Shown here one piece after another: positions 19,533 to 28,719 of a DNA stretch of 64,000 bases. Location of the stretch: the NCBI RefSeq assembly GCF_020982545.1, contig NZ_JAJKLK010000021.1, forward strand, positions 124,001 to 188,000, written 5' to 3'. Under the pieces are notes generated by a model, which worked only from the letters and a program-made list of their open reading frames with translations, was not told the DNA's origin and made no database searches. The stretch is from Streptomyces sp. MNU76. GTDB lineage: Bacteria > Actinomycetota > Actinomycetes > Streptomycetales > Streptomycetaceae. Numbering within the stretch: the first letter of the stretch is position 1; every line of letters starts with the position of its first letter. A program made the translations under genes and the position numbers.

Positions 19533-20165
19533 CTACCGGGGAATGAGCAGGATCTCCGAGCCCACGGGCCGATAGCCCGCCGACTGGAACGCCCGCATGC
19601 TGCGGGCGTTCCCCGGCGCGATCTGCGCCCACAGCGGCTCGTCGACGAGATGGCGGGCGGCACGCACCAGCGTCCGGCCGAGACCCCGCTGCCGTACGCT
19701 CTCGGCCACCTCGACCGAGACCTCCAGCCGCCCGGCGATCCCCCGGCCCGTCGTCAGGACGCCGCCGTCCACCGCCCACACCCGTACGTCGTCACGGCGC
19801 CGCCGCGCGTACATGACGCGCGGGTGGCCCGCGTCCAGGATCTCGCGCAGCGGGAGCGGCGGTTCGCCCGGCAGGGGCGGGGCGACCAGCATCGCGTCGA
19901 TGGTCTCGGCCGTACGGCCCGTCCGTTCCATGAGGACCGCCAGGAACCGGGGGTTCATGCTCGCGGACAGCGCGTCGCACTCCATCGTCGCCAGGCGCTC
20001 GCGCACCCACCGCGGATCCTCGTCCGTGAAGACGACGGAGTGCGCCGTGAAGCACAGGACCCCCGCGTCCCGGGGGGAGTCCTGGGGGACGACGGTCGTA
20101 CCGCCGTCCGCCGGCGGGAAGACCCCCTCGGCCGCCGCGTCCAGAATGTCCCGCAGACTCTCCAT
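19533..20165 (-). CDS. GNAT-family N-acetyltransferase
   Basis: 210 residues from ATG 20165. The C-terminal half holds a GNAT fold: VSVEVAESVRQRGLGRTLVR carries the acetyl-CoA loop (RxxGLG), followed by NARSMRAFQSAGYRPVGSE. The N-terminal half is less typical and may bind substrate. It is transcribed away from a MerR regulator across about 60 bp, so that regulator may control it. The substrate is unknown. Confidence 0.82.
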   Translation of the reverse strand: MESLRDILDAAAEGVFPPADGGTTVVPQDSPRDAGVLCFTAHSVVFTDEDPRWVRERLATMECDALSASMNPRFLAVLMERTGRTAETIDAMLVAPPLPGEPPLPLREILDAGHPRVMYARRRRDDVRVWAVDGGVLTTGRGIAGRLEVSVEVAESVRQRGLGRTLVRAARHLVDEPLWAQIAPGNARSMRAFQSAGYRPVGSEILLIPR

Positions 20166-20224
20166 CGCCGTACTCCCCGCCCGCGCTTGAGCCTCCACCC
20201 ACTGGAAGCCCCACACTCGCAGAC

Positions 20225-21139
20225 ATGATCGAGAACGGCACCGGCCTTTTCACCTTCGGGCAGCTCGCGCGCGGCTCCGGACTGTCCGTGCGCACCATCC
20301 GCTACTGGTCGGACGAGGGCGTTCTGCGTCCGGTCACCCGGAGTGCGGGCGGTTACCGGCTGTACGACGCCGAGTCCGTCGCCCGGCTCGAACTCGTCCG
20401 CACGCTGCGGGAACTGGGCCTCGGCCTGGACCAGGTGCGGCGGGTGCTCGAGGGCGAGACGACCGTCGCGGAGGTCGCTGCCGCGCACGTGGCCGCGCTG
20501 GACGCGCAGATCCGAGCCTTGAAGGTGACCCGGGCGGTGCTGTCGACCGTGGCGCGACGCGGTTCGACCGCGGAGGAGATGACGCTGATGAACAGACTGG
20601 CCCGGCTGTCCGCCGCCGAACGGGGGCGGATCATCGACGACTTCATGGAGGAGACCTTCGGGGGGCTCGACACCGCCGACCCCGACATCCGCACCCGGCT
20701 GCGGTTCAGCCTCGCGGACCTGCCGGAGGACCCCACGCCCGAGCAGGTGGACGCCTGGGTGGAATTGGCGGAGATGCTCCAGGACCCGGGGTTCCGGGCG
20801 CGGATGCGGCAGACCGTCGAGTTCAACGCGGCGGACCGGGGGCCGGAGGTGGCGGCGGGCACGTCCCTGTGGCTCATGAGCCGCCTGGTGCAGCTGGCGG
20901 GGGAGGCGCTGAGGGTCGGCGTCGACCCGGCCTCGTCCGCCGCCGACGAGGTGCTCGCCGGGCTGCTCGGCGACGCCGACCGGGCCGTCCTGCTGGAACG
21001 CGTCATGTCGGCGGCCCACGCCGAGCCGGCCCGATTCCGGGAGCTGGCGGCGCTGGTACGGGGCGTGGAGCCGCTGTCGGCGCACGCCGAGGAGTTCGCG
21101 TGGGTGGTCGCCGCACTGCGTGCTCGGGCGTCCGGTTAA
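20225..21139 (+). CDS. MerR-family transcriptional regulator with long effector domain
   Basis: 304 residues. Residues 9-75 form the winged helix-turn-helix, with FTFGQLARGSGLSVRTIRYW and the wing GGYRLYDAESVARLELVRTL. A dimerisation coiled coil follows, then a helical C-terminal domain of about 190 residues with no recognisable ligand-binding signature. The domain is longer than in metal-sensing MerR proteins and has no cysteine cluster, so a small organic ligand is more likely. It is divergent from the GNAT gene. Confidence 0.88.
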   Translation: MIENGTGLFTFGQLARGSGLSVRTIRYWSDEGVLRPVTRSAGGYRLYDAESVARLELVRTLRELGLGLDQVRRVLEGETTVAEVAAAHVAALDAQIRALKVTRAVLSTVARRGSTAEEMTLMNRLARLSAAERGRIIDDFMEETFGGLDTADPDIRTRLRFSLADLPEDPTPEQVDAWVELAEMLQDPGFRARMRQTVEFNAADRGPEVAAGTSLWLMSRLVQLAGEALRVGVDPASSAADEVLAGLLGDADRAVLLERVMSAAHAEPARFRELAALVRGVEPLSAHAEEFAWVVAALRARASG

Positions 21140-21210
21140 TCTGACCTGCGTCAGTAGGACTGTCGGCAGGACTGCCCGGAAGAGGCAGAGCACCAAGAAG
21201 GGGCGGATCG

Positions 21211-21423
21211 GTGGCGGACATCGAGGCAGCGCGCAAGGAGTTCCAGCGGATCGACGCGGACGGGGACGGGTTCATCACCGCCGCCGAGTTCAAGACCGCC
21301 CTGGCCCAGGAAGGCGACTGGAACGTCACCGAGTCGGTGGCGGAGGTCATCATCCGCACCCGCGACCTCAACGGCGACAAGCTCCTGTCGTTCGACGAGT
21401 TCTGGGCCCACCTGGACAAGTGA
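21211..21423 (+). CDS. Small EF-hand calcium-binding protein (CabD-like)
   Basis: 70 residues from GTG 21211, with two EF-hand loops: DADGDGFITAAE and DLNGDKLLSFDE. Both have acidic or polar residues at positions 1, 3, 5 and the closing Glu at 12, so both should bind calcium. No signal peptide is present, so it is cytoplasmic. It resembles the small CabD-type calcium-buffering proteins of S. coelicolor, a link I make from memory of size and context. Confidence 0.88.
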   Translation: MADIEAARKEFQRIDADGDGFITAAEFKTALAQEGDWNVTESVAEVIIRTRDLNGDKLLSFDEFWAHLDK

Positions 21424-21442
21424 GCCGAGCGGCCGAGGGGTG

Positions 21443-21466
21443 CCCTCCGTCACCTGCGACGGAGGG
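21443..21466 (+). terminator. Hairpin after EF-hand gene
   Basis: Nine-base perfect arms (ccctccgtc at 21443-21451, gacggaggg at 21458-21466), 20 bases after the EF-hand stop codon and extended by flanking G/C pairs. It is consistent with a simple terminator. Confidence 0.75.
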
Positions 21467-21526
21467 TGCCCCTTCGTCATGCCGGGGTGGGGAATAGCGC
21501 GGGCAGGGGCAGGGTTGAACCCGGCA

Positions 21527-21542
21527 ATGCATGCGCATGCAT
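21527..21542. promoter_or_regulatory. Perfect 16-bp palindrome, candidate operator
   Basis: The sequence atgcatgcgcatgcat is a perfect palindrome 58 bases before the reductase ATG, in a locally AT-richer patch. The position suits a repressor site over the reductase promoter. No adjacent TetR- or HxlR-type regulator is seen in the window. Confidence 0.5.
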
Positions 21543-21599
21543 GAAAAGCTAGGGGTCCCTGGGACCTCTCCCTCCCCACGATCACAAGGGCGGCCTGAC

Positions 21600-22262
21600 A
21601 TGAAGATCGGCATCATCGGCGCGGGCAACATCGGCGGCAACCTCACCCGGCGGCTCACCGCCCTCGGTCACGACGTCTCCGTCGCCAACTCCCGAGGACC
21701 GCACACCCTCACCGCGCTGGCCGAGGAGACGGGCGCGACCCCGGTCGTGGTGGCGGAGACGGCACGCGGCGCCGAGGTCGTGGTGGTCACGGTCCCCCTG
21801 AAGGCCGTCCCGGACCTGCCGTCCGGCCTTTTCGACGAGGCCGCGGACGGTGTCGCCGTCATCGACACCAACAACTACTACCCGAGGCAGCGCGACGGCA
21901 GGATCGCCGCCATCGAGGACGACGGTCTCACCGAGAGCCGCTGGACCGAGCGGCACCTGGGCCACCCCGTCATCAAGGCCTTCAACGGCACCTACGCCCA
22001 GGACATCCTCGACCGCCCCCTCCCGGCCGGCGACCCCGACCGCATGGCCCTCCCCGTCGCCGGCGACGACGAGGCGGCCAAGGAGAAGGTCCGCTCCCTC
22101 ATCGACGAACTCGGCTTCGACACCGTCGACGCGGGCGGCCTCGACGACTCCTGGCGCCAGCAGCCCGACACCCCCGTCTACGGCCTCCGGGCCGGAGCCG
22201 AAGCAGTGGCCAAGGCCCTGACCGAGGCATCCCCGGAACGCCCGGCGGACTTCCGGGGCTGA
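21600..22262 (+). CDS. NADPH-dependent F420 reductase-like oxidoreductase
   Basis: 220 residues from ATG 21600. The N-terminal Rossmann fold, MKIGIIGAGNIGGNLTRRL, has the GxGxxG dinucleotide motif, with HDVSVANSRGP after the second strand; the Ser-Arg pair favours NADPH. Further family landmarks are DTNNYYPRQRDG and VIKAFNGTYAQDIL. The family includes F420:NADP oxidoreductases and related putative reductases, so the second substrate is uncertain. A palindromic candidate operator precedes it. Confidence 0.86.
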   Translation: MKIGIIGAGNIGGNLTRRLTALGHDVSVANSRGPHTLTALAEETGATPVVVAETARGAEVVVVTVPLKAVPDLPSGLFDEAADGVAVIDTNNYYPRQRDGRIAAIEDDGLTESRWTERHLGHPVIKAFNGTYAQDILDRPLPAGDPDRMALPVAGDDEAAKEKVRSLIDELGFDTVDAGGLDDSWRQQPDTPVYGLRAGAEAVAKALTEASPERPADFRG

Positions 22263-22280
22263 CTGGGGCGCCTCGAGCAC

Positions 22281-22356
22281 CCTCCGCCACGTCGACGTCC
22301 GGTACCCGGTGCACTCCTGGGCGGAGCTCGACACCGAGACCACCACCTGCTGCTGA
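22281..22356 (+). other. Coding-like remnant ending in TTTCC
   Basis: In a frame different from the reductase, codons just before the TGA at 22354-22356 read TLRHVDVRYPVHSWAELDTE and then TTTCC. Every third base is G or C, and a strong hairpin follows 11 bases later. No start codon lies upstream in this frame before the reductase gene. It could be the tail of a lost or frame-shifted small gene, or chance coding-like sequence. No function is claimed. Confidence 0.35.
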
Positions 22357-22367
22357 TCACCCGGAAC

Positions 22368-22393
22368 GGGGGCCGTCGGACGCGACGGCCCCC
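22368..22393 (+). terminator. Strong hairpin terminator
   Basis: Perfect 11-base arms (gggggccgtcg at 22368-22378 and cgacggccccc at 22383-22393) around a four-base loop. It sits downstream of the reductase gene and the short coding-like remnant, so it probably ends that transcript. The rest of the 22263-22573 gap shows nothing further I can name. Confidence 0.82.
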
Positions 22394-22573
22394 GACTTCG
22401 TACGTGAGCCGGCCGTGAAGGGATCCTGGCCTGGGATGTCGTCGCAGACGGTGGGCTGGACCGCGTCCGTCCGAGGGAACCGAACTCGAACCGGGCACGC
22501 CGTGGTGATCCTGGGCCCGCCGACGGGCCATCGTGATGCGGCAAACCGATGGCGCTACGGATGGGGAACACGG

Positions 22574-23689
22574 ATGTCCGAATCGACCCGGGCCATGAGC
22601 CGGCGCGGTCTGCTCGTCGCCGGCGGGGCGTTGGCGACCACCGTCGCTGCCACGGGCGAGTCCAGCGCTCTGGCCAGGGGGGAAGCGGTGCCGCGGGGCT
22701 CGAGGAGCGGCGATGGCGCCGACCGGGCAAGGATCGACGTCCACCACCATTTCACCGCTCCGACATGGGTCGACTGGGCGGAACGTGAGGGCCTGGTGCA
22801 GCGGCAGGAGCTGCTGTGGTGGGCGCGTTGGGATCTGGACTCCACCCTGGCGCTGATGGACCGGGCAGGAATCGCGACCGCGGTCCTCAACCCGACCATG
22901 CAGGACCGGTACCGCACCGCGGCGCAGGCCAGGGAAGGTCTCACCGTCGTCTTCGAGGCGATGGCCGACCTGGTGGCCCAACACCCGGGCCGTTTCGCCG
23001 TCCTCGCTCCTGCTGTCCTGGACCATCCCGAAGTGACCACGTGGGCTCTCCGCCGCGCCTTCGACGAGCTCGGTGCCGTCGGAGTCAGTGTGAAAGCCAA
23101 CTACAACGGTGTCTACCTCGGTGATCCCTCGTACGACCGCTTCCTTGCCGAACTCGACGAGCGTGCCGCGGTCCTCTTCACCCATCCGCTCGACCTCCCG
23201 GGCGGAACACCCGGTGTGCCCACCGTCCCCGGGATTCCGAACTTCATGTGCGACTTCCTGCTGGACACCACGCGTGCTGCTGTGAACCTGATCCGCACCG
23301 GGACACTCGACCGCTACCCGCACCTGTCGGTCATCCTGCCGCACGCCGGAGGATTCCTCCCTCAGATCGCCACCCGCATGGAGGCCTTCGGCGGCTTCTG
23401 CACTCCACCCCTCGACGCTGCCCGTGTACGGGACCACCTCCACCGCTTCTACTACGACACGGCGGGCCCGTCGGCCCCCTCGGGCACTCTGGTGGCCACC
23501 GCCGGCGCCGACCGGATCCTCTTCGGCACCGACTGGCCGGCCGCCTCCGCAGACATCATCACCGACTTCACGGTGCCGGCCATCGAGACCGACCCCGTCT
23601 TCACCGACCGCCAACGACGCGGCATCCACCGCGACAACGCGCTCCGCCTGTTGCCCGCGCTGAGGCGCGCCCAAGGGCTGTCCCGCTGA
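22574..23689 (+). CDS. Tat-exported amidohydrolase (amidohydrolase-2/ACMSD-like)
   Basis: 371 residues from ATG 22574. The N-terminus MSESTRAMSRRGLLVAGGAL has a twin-Arg signal with a hydrophobic stretch, suggesting export of a folded metal enzyme. The TIM-barrel metal ligands of the family are visible: DVHHHF, the barrel His in LFTHPLDL and ILPHAGGF, and the Asp in LFGTDWPAA. Relatives are decarboxylases or hydrolases of aromatic or lactone substrates. The exact reaction is unknown. A clear terminator overlaps its 3' end. Confidence 0.87.
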   Translation: MSESTRAMSRRGLLVAGGALATTVAATGESSALARGEAVPRGSRSGDGADRARIDVHHHFTAPTWVDWAEREGLVQRQELLWWARWDLDSTLALMDRAGIATAVLNPTMQDRYRTAAQAREGLTVVFEAMADLVAQHPGRFAVLAPAVLDHPEVTTWALRRAFDELGAVGVSVKANYNGVYLGDPSYDRFLAELDERAAVLFTHPLDLPGGTPGVPTVPGIPNFMCDFLLDTTRAAVNLIRTGTLDRYPHLSVILPHAGGFLPQIATRMEAFGGFCTPPLDAARVRDHLHRFYYDTAGPSAPSGTLVATAGADRILFGTDWPAASADIITDFTVPAIETDPVFTDRQRRGIHRDNALRLLPALRRAQGLSR

Positions 23690-23716
23690 TTCACCGAGGA
23701 TTGCGGGACAGCCCTT
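23673..23716 (+). terminator. 14-bp perfect hairpin at amidohydrolase end
   Basis: Arms aagggctgtcccgc (23673-23686) and gcgggacagccctt (23703-23716) are perfectly complementary, with a 16-base loop containing the amidohydrolase stop. It separates the left flank from the CIS cluster. The remaining bases up to 23941 hold no feature I can support. Confidence 0.85.
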
Positions 23717-23941
23717 CAGTCCGGCTCCACGAGGCCGCGCGACCCCGTCACTCCGAGGTCAGCCGGGCGTGCCCCAGGGCCGCCCGGCTGAGTGCCGTAC
23801 GGCGAGGACTGCCGGGGTGGGCGTGGGGTCGGGGCGGCGCCGGAGGTGGTGGCCGCGTGGACCAGGTGGCCGTGGGGGAGGCCGAGGGCGGTGCAGTGGG
23901 CGAGCAGTTGACGGCGAGGGACGGCCGGATGCGGCGGGCCG

Positions 23942-25474
23942 CTAGCTGTTGCCGTTGGAGCGGCCGAAGAACTCGATCTCGGCTATCGCGACCTGCTTCT
24001 CGGCGTCGGCGCCGTAGGCGGAGCGGATGGTGAACCGGACGGTCTCCGCGTCGCCGACGCGGAACTTGCGGCGCTGGCCGCCGGCGCTCTGGTCGAGGGT
24101 GAGGGTCTTGGTGGAGACGGAGCCGTCGGCGGCGGTGATCTTCGCCTCGATACGGTGCGGGCGGGCCGACTCCGCGCGCTGGTCCGCGTTCTTGGAGACC
24201 CCCGGGGTGATCACCACGTCGAGCAGACGGGTCGGCTCCTCGAAGCGGGCCTCGATCCACTCGCCCTCGCCGGACTGGGTGACACCCGGCCCCCACCACG
24301 TGTTGCTGTACGTGTCGAAGGCCAGCTGCGGCTTGTGGCCGGGGAAGGAACGGGACGCCTTGAAGCTGTCCGGGACGACCGAGGCGCGCTTGGCGAAGTG
24401 GTCGCGGGTCGCCTGGTAGGCGTCGTCGGCCTGGAAGGCGAGGGTGACGATCAGGGTCAGGACCAGGGCGCCGACCAGCCAGCTGAGGATCTGGCCGAAG
24501 CCTCGGCGCAGCCGGGGGCGGTCACCCGCCCACGGGGTTTCCGTGTTGCGGCCCGTGAGCATCCGGCGCCACCACGGCAGCCGTGCCGGTGTCTCCGCGC
24601 GGCCGGCCATCGGCATCGCGCAACGTGCGCAGAAGTGCCGGTCCGGCCGGGTCGGGGTCCCGCACCACGGGCAGGGCACACCGCCCTCGGTGCCGAACTC
24701 CGGCTGCGGGGCGCGGACCTGGGGACGCTGCACATCGGGACGGCCCGGCAGCACGGGGGCGACGGCCGGCTCCGCGGGCGCCCGGGGCTCGGGGTCGGCC
24801 ACCGGGACCAGGAGGGACCGGGCGCGGTCGGCGGCTGAGGGTGAGGGAGCAGGGGTCGGTGAGGCGGGGGTGCGGGGGAGGCGTGCGTCGGGAGGGGGTG
24901 GTGGGGGCCTGGTCGTCGGGGTGGGAGCTGCCGGGGACTGGGGGTGGGCCTGGGGCTGGTGTGGGCCTCCGGAGCGACGGGGGGGCTTATGGCGGGGTGG
25001 TGGTGGTACGGGGTGCCGTGCCGGTGTCCGGGACGGCGACGCCGGTGGCGGCGCCGGGGCCGCTCCGCCTGGGCCGTGTCGTGCGCGGTGCGGGCCGTAC
25101 CGGTTCCGGCGCCCGGGTGGGCGAAGGCGTCCCAAGCGGGTTCGCCACCGGGCGCGCTGGCGCCGCCCGGAGCCGGGGCCGGGGCAGCGGTGGCAGGAGC
25201 GGAGCCGGGGCGGCTGCCGGGGTCGGGGCGGCGGGGCGTGGGTCGCTCGTCGTGTGGGAGGGGTCCGTGTTTACGGGGTGTCGCTCCGAGCGCCGGAGGA
25301 GTCCGCGCGGTCGGCGGTCTCGCTCCTGGCGGCGGATGTCGTGGACCGGGGCGGGGTGCCGGACCAGCCGAGTACCGCGCCGCAGGCGTCGCAGAAGGAC
25401 TGGCCGGGCTCCCCGCGGGTTCCGCATTCGGCGCAGCTCTGGGCCTGGCCGGTGCCGGGGGTCGGGCTGGTCAT
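23942..25474 (-). CDS. CIS-associated zinc-ribbon, membrane-spanning protein with discoidin-like domain (frame changes near 25270 and 25000-25130)
   Basis: Last gene of the CIS operon, starting at ATG 25474 in an ATGA overlap with the tail-protein gene. The N-terminus is a zinc ribbon (CAECGTRGEPGQSFCDACG), then about 190 Pro/Ala-rich residues, then a second zinc ribbon (CPWCGTPTRPDRHFCARC). One membrane helix follows (LVGALVLTLIVTLAF, near 24440-24490), and then an extracytoplasmic galactose-binding-like domain (SNTWWGPGVTQSGEGEWIEA to IAEIEFFGRSNGNS). The linker crosses three frames through indels in C-runs; corrected length is about 510 residues. Position and layout fit the CisA-type membrane adaptor described for Streptomyces CIS. 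That identity is my inference. Confidence 0.75.
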
Positions 25475-26026
25475 CTCTCGGGGATCCTTTCGGCGGCGGT
25501 CACCTGGACCGTGTACGGCATGTGGGCGGGCGGGCGGCGGCGACGAGGCTGTCCAGCCGGTGTTCGTCCGCCGGGGTGGGGTCGGGCAGGCGCAGGGCCA
25601 CGTGCAGGCGCGGGCGGGGTTCGCCCGGCACCGGGCCGAGGGGCGGGCGTCCCAGGTGGCGGCGCCGCTCTCGGTGATCTCCGGGGTCACGCCGAAGACC
25701 AGGCGTACGGCCTCGGACAGGCCGCGCCGGGTGCCGCGTACCCGGTGCAGGTACGCGGCGGCGGCCACCGCGGCACGCAGGCGGTCCTCCGGCTCCGTGC
25801 CGTCCGTCTCGGCGCCGACCCAGCCGGCGAGCCACTGGGTGAAGTCGACGGGGGCCAGGGAGGGGGTGAAGTAGGAGTCCAGGCAGTCGAGTACGGAGAG
25901 GATCGGGGCGAGGACCTCGTCGAGGCCGCCGATGAAGCGTTGGGCGAGGTCGTCGTCGGCGAACACGGCCGGGAGCATCGTGCCGATGGGGGTGGAGGAG
26001 CCGAGGCCGTCGATGGAGCCCCTCAT
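25471..26026 (-). CDS. CIS baseplate protein, phage tail protein I-like (Afp12-like; two frame changes)
   Basis: It starts at ATG 26026, with GGAGG nine bases upstream. The first about 130 residues (from MRGSIDGLGSSTP) include VLDCLDSYFTP and the RGTRRGLSEAVRLVFGVTPE segment typical of P2 gpI-like baseplate wedge proteins. After TWDARP the frame changes near 25640, giving VPGEPRPRLHVALRLPDPTP, and again near 25525, giving AHMPYTVQVTAAERIPER and a TGA that overlaps the next ATG. Corrected length is about 184 residues. It should join the baseplate to the J-like wedge protein encoded just upstream. Confidence 0.82.
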
Positions 26027-26059
26027 ATGTGGCCTCCGAGTGCGCCCAGGAGCTCGGGG

Positions 26060-26165
26060 GGCGCGGTGCGTTGGCGGCCGCGGGTCCGTCGTGGTTGTTC
26101 GCGCCCACGCGGCGGAGCCGCATATGTAACAGCCCCGCGCCCCTTTTGGGGCTGCGCCCCGTCAA
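26060..26165. repeat. Dispersed intergenic repeat inside the CIS operon
   Basis: The 148-bp gap between the true stop of the J-like gene (26175) and the next ATG (26026) carries gcgcccacgcggcggagccg followed by catatgtaac. This is the reverse complement of a segment at 61427-61450. A hairpin-capable cagccccgcgccccttttgg motif related to the 10348 repeat follows. It is the same Streptomyces intergenic repeat family, and here it interrupts an otherwise tightly overlapping operon. Confidence 0.65.
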
Positions 26166-26174
26166 AGGCCGCCC

Positions 26175-28134
26175 TCACTGCTTGTCCCCGATCACGCGGA
26201 CCCGGTGGTCGAAGCTGAAGACCAGGGACGGGGGTGAGAGGTCGATGCGGTTGGTGGGGTCGCCTCGTTTGCCGGTGAGGGGTCGGCGGGTGGAGCTGGA
26301 CGTCGTCGACCAGTTCGACGCCGGGGACGCGCTGGAGGACGGCGAAGACCTCGCCGGACTGGACGGGGCGGCCGAAGGGCCAGCCCCGGCCGTCGGCGCC
26401 GCCGGTCAGCGGGTCGAGGTGGCGGTAGAGCGCGTCGTGCGCCTGACGGCGGACGCGGTCGGTGTCCACGCCCCGGAAGGCGTGCAGCGTCGCGACGACC
26501 GTGATGCCCTGGTAGAACGGCGGCCCGACGGCCAACCGCGTCCCGATCAGCCGGCGTTCGTCCAGATGGCGGGTGATACGGCGCAACAGGGCGTCACCGG
26601 GGACGAGTTGCTCGAAGCGGAGCCGGCCGCCCGGGTCCGGAACCGCCTGGGGGACCACCAACACCCGTACCGCGTAAGCCCCGTGGTCGCCCTCCTCGCC
26701 CTCCAGGCAGGTGATGCGGGCGGTCTCGGGGGCCGCGCGGCGGGCGAGTTCCTCGTAGTCGCGCAGGGTCACGGCGCGTTCCTGGGCGCGCAGGGTGATC
26801 GGCGCCCGGACCTTCGCCTCCTCCACGGTCTCCGCGTCGACACCGCCGCGCGCGGCCTCCCGGTTGACGACCTCGGAGACGTACGGCACGGAGGTGCGCA
26901 GCACCCGGATGGCACCCCGGGCCACGTTGCCGGCCCGGCCGCCGCCGGTGCGGTAGCGCACGGCGCGGATGACGGACCCCTTGGGCGCGACGGCCCCGTA
27001 CTGGCGCAGGCTCCCGTCGGGCTCCCGTACCGCCGGCCCGAAGGCGATCTCGCCGGTGGCGGAGTCCAGGGTGATGTGGCGGTCGTACGAGGTGGACGCG
27101 GCGAAGGACGGGACGACGTCCCAGTCGGTCCAGCCGTCGTGCTCGGCGGTCTGCAGCAGCACGGGCGGGGTGTCGCCGACCACCGGGAAGTGCGCGAGGC
27201 GCAGCCGCTGGCCGGGCAGGCCGGTGGACTCGCCGAGCGCCTCGTCGTACACGGTCTCGGCGTGGACGACGGTGGTGGTGCCGCCGATGGTGAAGGCCTC
27301 GGCGGCCCGGACGGTCGGCGAGGTGGTGTAGAAGGGCTGGCCGGGCAGGGGTTCGGTGACCCGGCAGCGCAGCCAGCCGGCCTCCTGGCCGCCGGTGCGG
27401 GACAGGGTGTGCCCGCCGGGCAGGTGCAGGACGACCTCGCCCGGCCGGTTCAGGCCGCCCGTGCCGTCGCGGTCGACCTCGCACACCGTCCAGCCGTCCT
27501 CCGTCCACGCCTCCCAGACCAGCGGCGGCTGCCGGGGGTCCACGCCGACACCGTCGACCACACTGTCCAGTTCCAGCACGACCGCGCAGTGCGGCACGGC
27601 GGCCGTCAGCCCGAACAGCATGCAGTCGCCGGGGCGCGGGGACTCGGCGAAGCACATCAGGTCCTTGCCCTCGGCGAGGTCGGAGGTCCGGTCGGCGACC
27701 GGCTCACCGGGGCGCTGGGTCACCAGATACCGCAACGCGCAGGGCACGACGTCGAGTTCGCGCTCGGTGGTGAAGACCACCGCCTCCTCGCTCTCGGTGC
27801 GCACGGTCGCGACCTCGGTGCCCACCGGCAGCGGCACCGGCTCCTCCTGCGGCGCCGACAGCCAGAACGTCACGTCCGTGCGCGCGGCAGAGGGAGGGAA
27901 CAGAGTGATGCCCACGAGGTCCAGGAACGCCAGGTGGTTCTTCTCCGGCACCCGGTTGAGCCGGTAGACGATCTGGTCCGCCATGTGCGCGACCGTCTCC
28001 ACCAGGGTGACGCCGGGGTCGGAGACGTTGTGGTCGGTCCACTCCGGGGCCCGCTGCTGGATGTAGCGCTTGGCGTCGTCGACGAACTGCTGGAAGCGGC
28101 GGTCGTCGAGGTTCGGGGAGGGCAGGGCCATCAT
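26175..28134 (-). CDS. CIS baseplate wedge protein, gpJ-like (Afp11-like; frame change near 26287)
   Basis: About 652 residues from ATG 28134 (or 28131), overlapping the gp25 stop. Typical J-like features include the N-terminal PNLDDRRFQQFVDDAKRYIQ and NVSDPGVTLVETVAHMADQI with YRLNRVPEKNH. The ATKRVSY-type middle is YVSEVVNREAARGGVDAETV, and the C-terminal part is EVFAVLQRVPGVELVDDVQL. An indel near 26287 then shifts the frame. The natural end, GDPTNRIDLSPPSLVFSFDH then RVRVIGDKQ, stops at TGA 26175-26177. It forms the outer baseplate wedge. Confidence 0.87.
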
Positions 28135-28592
28135 CGGTCGCTTTCAGGACGGTCGGGACGATCAGGACGGTCGGCGCCCTCGGAGGGCAGGTCCGGCTCG
28201 TCGTGGGAGGGGATGACGTAGAACGGGAAGACCAGGCTGCGCGGGTTGTTGGTGCCCCGGATCGAGTAGCGGACGTCGATGAACAGGACGCCCTGGTCGG
28301 CGCCCGCCGTCACCTCGACGTCGGTCACCTCGATCCGCGGCTCCCAGCGGTCGAGGCTCGCGTACACCTCGTGCTGGATACGGCCTGCGGTGGCCTCGTT
28401 GACCGGCGCGAACACCAGGTCGTGGATGGCGCAGCCGAACTCGGGGCGCATCGGCCGCTCGCCCGGCGCGGTGGCCAGCACCAGCCGGATGGCCTCCTCG
28501 ACCTCGCGCTCCCCGCTGACCAGGGCGATGCCCCCGGTGGGCCCGATGCGCAGCGGGAACGCCCAGCCGGATCCGACGAACTGCTCGGCCAT
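28131..28592 (-). CDS. CIS baseplate gp25-like protein (Afp9-like)
   Basis: 153 residues from ATG 28592, preceded by a strong AAGGAGG site. The GPW/gp25 lysozyme-like fold is recognisable from ALVSGEREVEEAIRLVLATA, PGERPMRPEFGCAIHDLVFA and WEPRIEVTDVEV. It links the spike to the wedge and starts sheath polymerisation in T4-like machines. The tail is rich in Asp, Arg and Pro. Its stop overlaps the next gene, so the two are translationally coupled. Confidence 0.92.
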   Translation of the reverse strand: MAEQFVGSGWAFPLRIGPTGGIALVSGEREVEEAIRLVLATAPGERPMRPEFGCAIHDLVFAPVNEATAGRIQHEVYASLDRWEPRIEVTDVEVTAGADQGVLFIDVRYSIRGTNNPRSLVFPFYVIPSHDEPDLPSEGADRPDRPDRPESDR

Positions 28593-28719
28593 CAGCGGGC
28601 CACCCTCCTTATAGACGAACGTGTTCTCATGAGCGGCCGCCGGACGACCTCGGCCACGGGCCGCGGCGGCGCGGCGGGCCACGGCGGCGTGGCGGGCCAT
28701 GGCGCGCTGTCGGGGGCCG

